Made by a program: the position numbers and the translations under genes. DNA of 43,387 bases from an uncultured Clostridia bacterium (lineage in GTDB: Bacteria; Bacillota; Clostridia; Christensenellales; Aristaeellaceae): assembly GCA_934670175.1 (NCBI GenBank), contig CAKUOX010000016.1, positions 1 to 43,387 of the forward strand. Direction: 5' to 3'. The notes below the pieces were generated by a model. That model made no database searches. It saw nothing but the letters and a program-made list of their open reading frames with translations, and was not told the DNA's origin. Below are positions 40,363 through 43,387 of the stretch, piece after piece (positions within the stretch are counted from its first letter, which is position 1; every line of letters begins with the position of its first letter).

Positions 40363-41682
40363 TTATCTTGACATCAAGGCGACCGTCTCCACATGCTCCG
40401 TCCAGGGAAACATATCCACGGGCCGAACCAGATCGAGCGTATAGCCGCGCGCACACAGCAGCTTGACATCGCGTGCGAGCGTGGAAGGGTTGCAGGAAAC
40501 ATATACGATGCGCGCCAGACCGGCGTCGGCCAGCGCATTCAGCGTTGCTGCATCTGCGCCGCGGCGGGGAGGGTCGATGATCGCGGCGTCAAAACGCTGC
40601 CCCGCAGCGATCAGGCGCGGCGTTTCGCGCGCGGCGTCGCCGCAGATAAAGCGCGCGCGCCCGGCGAGATTGTTGCGCAGGGCGTTGCGCTTCGCGTTTT
40701 CAACTGCGGGCGCAACGATCTCCACGCCAACGACCTGCGCGCCCATTTTTGCCGCCGCGAGCGAGATCGTGCCCGCGCCGCAGTACACATCCAGCAGCCG
40801 CATGCCGGAGCGAATCTGCGCCGCCTCCAGCGCGATCCGGTACAGCACCTCGGTCTGCTCAGCGTTGACCTGAAAAAAGGATTGTGGGGACAGCTCAAAT
40901 TCCAGCTCAAGCAGCTGGTCCGTCAGCGTTGCCGCGCCGAGCAGCACGCTGCACGCGCCGTCAAGCGCATGCGCGGGACGCTGCTTCAGGCGGCAGAAAT
41001 GCGCCGATTCCAGCGCGGGTAACGCCTGCTTCATGGCGCGCGCGAGCCGCCGCGCATCATCCTGCACCGGCGCATCGGCGCAGAGCACGATGCAAAGCAC
41101 ACCATCGCGGTTCACGCGCGTTACCAGGTATTTGATGTGCCCTGCGCACGCATACTGCGGCAGCGCGCCGCGCAGCCAGCACAGCGCCTTAACGCTCAGC
41201 GGGTGCTGGAGCAGGCAATCGTCAATATCGACGACGCGGTGACTGCCCGCGGCGCAGTAACCGGCCTGTACATGTCCGCCGGCGCATTGCAGTGCATATT
41301 CGGCCTTGTTTCGATAGCGTTCGCATTTTGGCGACGGCTGCGTATCCGTCACGCGCGCGTCTGCGACGCCGCCCAGCCGCGTCAGCGCATCCAGCACACG
41401 CTGGCGCTTGAGCTGCAGGGAACAGGCATAGGACATGTGGCGCGCGGCACAGCCGCCGCAGCGGCCGGCGTGGGGACAGGCGCTGTCTCTGCGTTCCGGC
41501 GAAGGCTCGAGCACGCTCAGCAGGCGCGCTTCGGCAAAGCGCGGCGCTTCGCGCGTCAGCTCGACCAAAACCGTTTCTCCGGGGAGAGCGCCGCGCACAA
41601 ACACGGCGCGGCCATCTGGAAGACGGCCGACGCCCTGCATTTCACTTCCCGAGCCGCTGATCTGAATCTTCAGCGGTTCCAT
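40363..41682 (-). CDS. rlmD: 23S rRNA (uracil-5-)-methyltransferase, RlmD/RumA family
   Basis: A 439-residue SAM-dependent RNA methyltransferase with a TRAM domain (residues 1-60). An iron-sulfur cluster motif is CPHAGRCGGC (C69, C75, C78) with a fourth Cys around 155. The methyltransferase core has LLDVYCGAGTISLAAAKMG and IIDPPRRGADAATL, with the catalytic YVSCNPSTLARDVKLL and the final VDMFPWTEHVETVALMSR. The exact uridine target (747 or 1939 in E. coli numbering) cannot be told from sequence. Its ATG overlaps the pfkA stop by one base (TAATG), so it is coupled to pfkA, an unusual neighbour. Confidence 0.92.
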   Translation of the reverse strand: MEPLKIQISGSGSEMQGVGRLPDGRAVFVRGALPGETVLVELTREAPRFAEARLLSVLEPSPERRDSACPHAGRCGGCAARHMSYACSLQLKRQRVLDALTRLGGVADARVTDTQPSPKCERYRNKAEYALQCAGGHVQAGYCAAGSHRVVDIDDCLLQHPLSVKALCWLRGALPQYACAGHIKYLVTRVNRDGVLCIVLCADAPVQDDARRLARAMKQALPALESAHFCRLKQRPAHALDGACSVLLGAATLTDQLLELEFELSPQSFFQVNAEQTEVLYRIALEAAQIRSGMRLLDVYCGAGTISLAAAKMGAQVVGVEIVAPAVENAKRNALRNNLAGRARFICGDAARETPRLIAAGQRFDAAIIDPPRRGADAATLNALADAGLARIVYVSCNPSTLARDVKLLCARGYTLDLVRPVDMFPWTEHVETVALMSR

Positions 41683-42746
41683 TATTTGCGCGTCATGACG
41701 GCCATCACGTCGATCGTGTCCGCAATGCCGCGATCTGCCAGGTGCATGCCCTTCTGAACCTCGTCCAGCGGCACATAGATTTGATCCATACCGCGCACGC
41801 CGACGGCCACGCCGCTCACATCGTCATGCAGCAGGTGTACGGCCTGCGCGCCGAGCATCGTGCCCAAGATACGGTCGCGCGCCGATGGACTGCCGCCGCG
41901 CTGCAGATAGCCCAGCACGGTCGAACGGGTCTCGTGGCCGGACAATACTTCAATGATGCGGGCAATCTGGTGGCTGTCCAGCTCGCTTTCGTCAATATCG
42001 CCCAGCTCCGGATGCTGTGCAAACAGCTCGGGCAGGTTCGTGGTCAGCGAGGACAGCGCGCCCTCGGCAAATACCAGGATCATGCTGCGCTTGCCGCGCA
42101 GTACGCCCCATTTCACGCGCTCGCTTACCTCCTCGAGACTCCACGGGATCTCCGGCACCATATACAGCTCTGCGCCGCAGGAGAGTGCCGTGTGCAGCGC
42201 AATATCGCCGCAGTTGCGTCCCATCACGGTGATGAGGCTGGCACGCTCGTGGGAATCGCTGGTCTCGCGAATGCGGTTGATGCATTCACAGGCGGTGTTG
42301 AGCGCGGTATCAAAGCCGATGGTATAGTCGGTGTAGGCCAGATCGTTGTCGATCGTGCCCGGCACGCCCACGGTGGGGAAGCCCAGCTTGCTCAGCGCCA
42401 GCGCGCCCTTGTAGGTGCCGTCGCCGCCGATGCACACCAGCCCCTCGACACCCAGCGTTTTCAAATTTCGGATGGCCTGCTTCTGCTGCTCTTCCTTCAA
42501 AAAATCCAGGCAGCGCGCCGTCATCAGGAACGTGCCGCCACGATGGATGCGGTTGGATACGCTGGATGCGGTCAGTATTTCAAAATCCTCGCGTTGATCC
42601 GGACTGCGCATCAGCACACCATTATAGCCGCGCTTGAAGCCGACTACGGACATTTCCAGATCCAGCGCCGTGCGCACCACGGCGCGGATGGCTGCGTTCA
42701 TGCCCGGCGCGTCTCCGCCGGAGGTCAATACGCCAATTCGCTTCAT
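41682..42746 (-). CDS. pfkA: ATP-dependent 6-phosphofructokinase
   Basis: A 354-residue glycolytic kinase. GVLTSGGDAPGMNAAIRAVV starts the fold, and CIGGDGTYKGAL has the Gly of ATP-type enzymes at the GGDG position. PGTIDNDLAYTDYTIGFDTA carries the catalytic Asp, and VMGRNCGDIAL and VPEIPWSLEEV are also present. It is somewhat longer than the 320-residue E. coli form. The ATG has AAGGAG about 10 nt upstream. Its leader of about 135 nt holds a possible RNA switch at the ribosome site. Confidence 0.95.
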   Translation of the reverse strand: MKRIGVLTSGGDAPGMNAAIRAVVRTALDLEMSVVGFKRGYNGVLMRSPDQREDFEILTASSVSNRIHRGGTFLMTARCLDFLKEEQQKQAIRNLKTLGVEGLVCIGGDGTYKGALALSKLGFPTVGVPGTIDNDLAYTDYTIGFDTALNTACECINRIRETSDSHERASLITVMGRNCGDIALHTALSCGAELYMVPEIPWSLEEVSERVKWGVLRGKRSMILVFAEGALSSLTTNLPELFAQHPELGDIDESELDSHQIARIIEVLSGHETRSTVLGYLQRGGSPSARDRILGTMLGAQAVHLLHDDVSGVAVGVRGMDQIYVPLDEVQKGMHLADRGIADTIDVMAVMTRK

Positions 42747-42755
42747 TGTCTATGC

Positions 42756-42787
42756 ACTCCTTTGTGCGGCGAAGGAGTTGTCGCCGC
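42756..42787 (-). promoter_or_regulatory. Candidate RNA switch at the pfkA ribosome site
   Basis: In the mRNA, GCGGCG (42782-42787) pairs with CGCCGC (42766-42771) around the loop ACAACTCCTT. The loop part ACTCCTT (42772-42778) is a perfect complement of the ribosome site AAGGAGT (42756-42762), just downstream. Either a pseudoknot or an alternative 7-bp hairpin would hide the ribosome site. Confidence 0.45.
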
Positions 42788-42888
42788 AGTGAATGATGCC
42801 GCGCCCTCGGGCAATATGCCCTGCGCAGCCGTGGAAAATTGAGAAGAATACGCGCCACAGCGGGCGCTTTCCAATCAATCCCAAGTAT

Positions 42889-42916
42889 ATTATACCATTT
42901 CGGCAAGACTTGTCAA
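42889..42916 (-). promoter_or_regulatory. Promoter for pfkA-rlmD
   Basis: TTGACA (42911-42916), a 16-nt spacer and TATAAT (42889-42894) with extended -10 TGG on the minus strand. Perfect hexamers. Confidence 0.88.
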
Positions 42917-42994
42917 ATGTAGATCTGCCGGTCAAAAAGGCGGCTGGACAGAGTCTTCGCTTTGTGGAGTCTCCGGTTTCCACCATTTAAACAA

Positions 42995-43020
42995 ACAGCC
43001 GCGGCAAATGCCGCGGCTGT
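42995..43020 (-). terminator. Intrinsic terminator of gap
   Basis: A perfect 11-bp stem ACAGCCGCGGC/GCCGCGGCTGT with a 4-nt loop, followed on the minus strand by TTGTTTAAA. It begins 19 nt after the gap stop. Confidence 0.88.
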
Positions 43021-43039
43021 CGCTATGTGTGTTTGTGAA

Positions 43040-43387
43040 TTACTTCAGCTCAGAGAAGTACTTAATGGTGCGAACCATCTGAGAAACGTAGGAGTTCTCA
43101 TTGTCGTACCAGGACACGACCTGAACCTGAGAGGTGCCGTTTTCCAGATTCTGAACCATGGTCTGGGTGGCATCGAACAGGGAGCCGAAGCGCATGCCGA
43201 TCACGTCAGAGGAAACGATTTCGTCCTCGTTGTAGCCGAAGGACTCGGTAGCTTCCGCCTTCATCTTGGCGTTGATCTGATCCTTGGTCACGGTGCCCTT
43301 CACCACGGCGTTCAGGATGGTGGTGGAGCCGGTGGGGGTGGGAACGCGCTGGGCCGCGCCGATCAGCTTGCCGTTCAGCTCGGGGAT
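43040..43387 (-). CDS. gap: Glyceraldehyde-3-phosphate dehydrogenase (C-terminal part)
   Basis: The last 115 codons of a GAPDH gene that runs off the right edge. The window begins at IPELNGKLIGAAQRVPTPTG, the conserved region after the catalytic domain loop. It ends with VVSWYDNENSYVSQMVRTI and KYFSELK, the typical C terminus with the WYDNE motif. The catalytic cysteine lies outside the window, so type (NAD or NADP) cannot be told. It sits upstream of pfkA in the same orientation but has its own terminator, so the two glycolytic genes are transcribed separately. Confidence 0.95.
   Translation of the reverse strand: MPELNGKLIGAAQRVPTPTGSTTILNAVVKGTVTKDQINAKMKAEATESFGYNEDEIVSSDVIGMRFGSLFDATQTMVQNLENGTSQVQVVSWYDNENSYVSQMVRTIKYFSELK

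Noticed and set aside
1..43387. CRISPR arrays, tRNA or rRNA genes, insertion sequences and prophage genes
   Set aside because: I looked for regular direct repeats, cloverleaf arms with CCA-type ends and transposase motifs on both strands and saw none. Distant or degenerate copies cannot be excluded by eye.

Overview
This is a GC-rich window of bacterial chromosome. Its gene orders are typical of Bacillota/Clostridia: a yicC-gmk-rpoZ-coaBC-priA-def-fmt-rsmB-rlmN-prpC-prkC block, pcrA next to a YerC-type regulator, and sigma-A type promoters. Parts of the Wood-Ljungdahl (reductive acetyl-CoA) pathway point to a strictly anaerobic, acetogen-like clostridium. High GC suggests a lineage outside the AT-rich genus Clostridium. 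I cannot name the species.

Layout. 1-10550, minus strand: a long housekeeping operon read from a promoter near 10530 (yicC to prkC, the last truncated by the window edge), with many 1-4 bp stop/start overlaps. 10560-15151, minus: ligA, pcrA and yerC from a near-consensus promoter. 15222-18465: a lone XRE regulator (minus), then a plus-strand group of a small membrane protein, an FGGY sugar kinase and a membrane-anchored sigma-factor-like protein, closed by a strong terminator. 18583-23758, minus: metF, cooC, acsD and a single 764-codon ORF that fuses AcsC (corrinoid/iron-sulfur protein large subunit) to AcsE (methyl-THF:corrinoid protein methyltransferase). 23790-25106: a probable nickel module with an unknown 76-residue protein, CooT and a His-rich protein on the minus strand, divergent from a CsoR/RcnR-family repressor with a His-rich N terminus. 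25119-25358: a highly folded non-coding element. 25456-26474, minus: a trigger-factor-like isomerase without the ribosome-binding domain. 26586-31497, plus: fhs, fchA, folD and a DUF1576-like membrane protein. 31689-37516: a two-component system, a secreted protein, a lipoprotein (plus strand) and a CBS/DRTGG inorganic pyrophosphatase. 37863-43387, minus: MATE exporter, LacI-family regulator, rlmD-type methyltransferase, pfkA and the 3' part of gap.

How the genes work together. Fhs, FchA, FolD and MetF convert formate to methyl-THF. The AcsE half of the fusion would pass the methyl group to the cobamide of its own AcsC half plus AcsD. CooC and probably CooT serve nickel insertion into CODH/ACS, whose catalytic subunits are not in the window. 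FolD lacks the lysine and glutamine used for cyclohydrolase chemistry, which fits the separate FchA beside it. The main points for follow-up are the AcsC-AcsE fusion and the His-rich nickel module, whose two divergent genes share an 18-nt exact inverted repeat. Others are the anchored sigma-like protein, the structured intergenic element, the palindrome at the MATE promoter and a possible RNA switch before pfkA.
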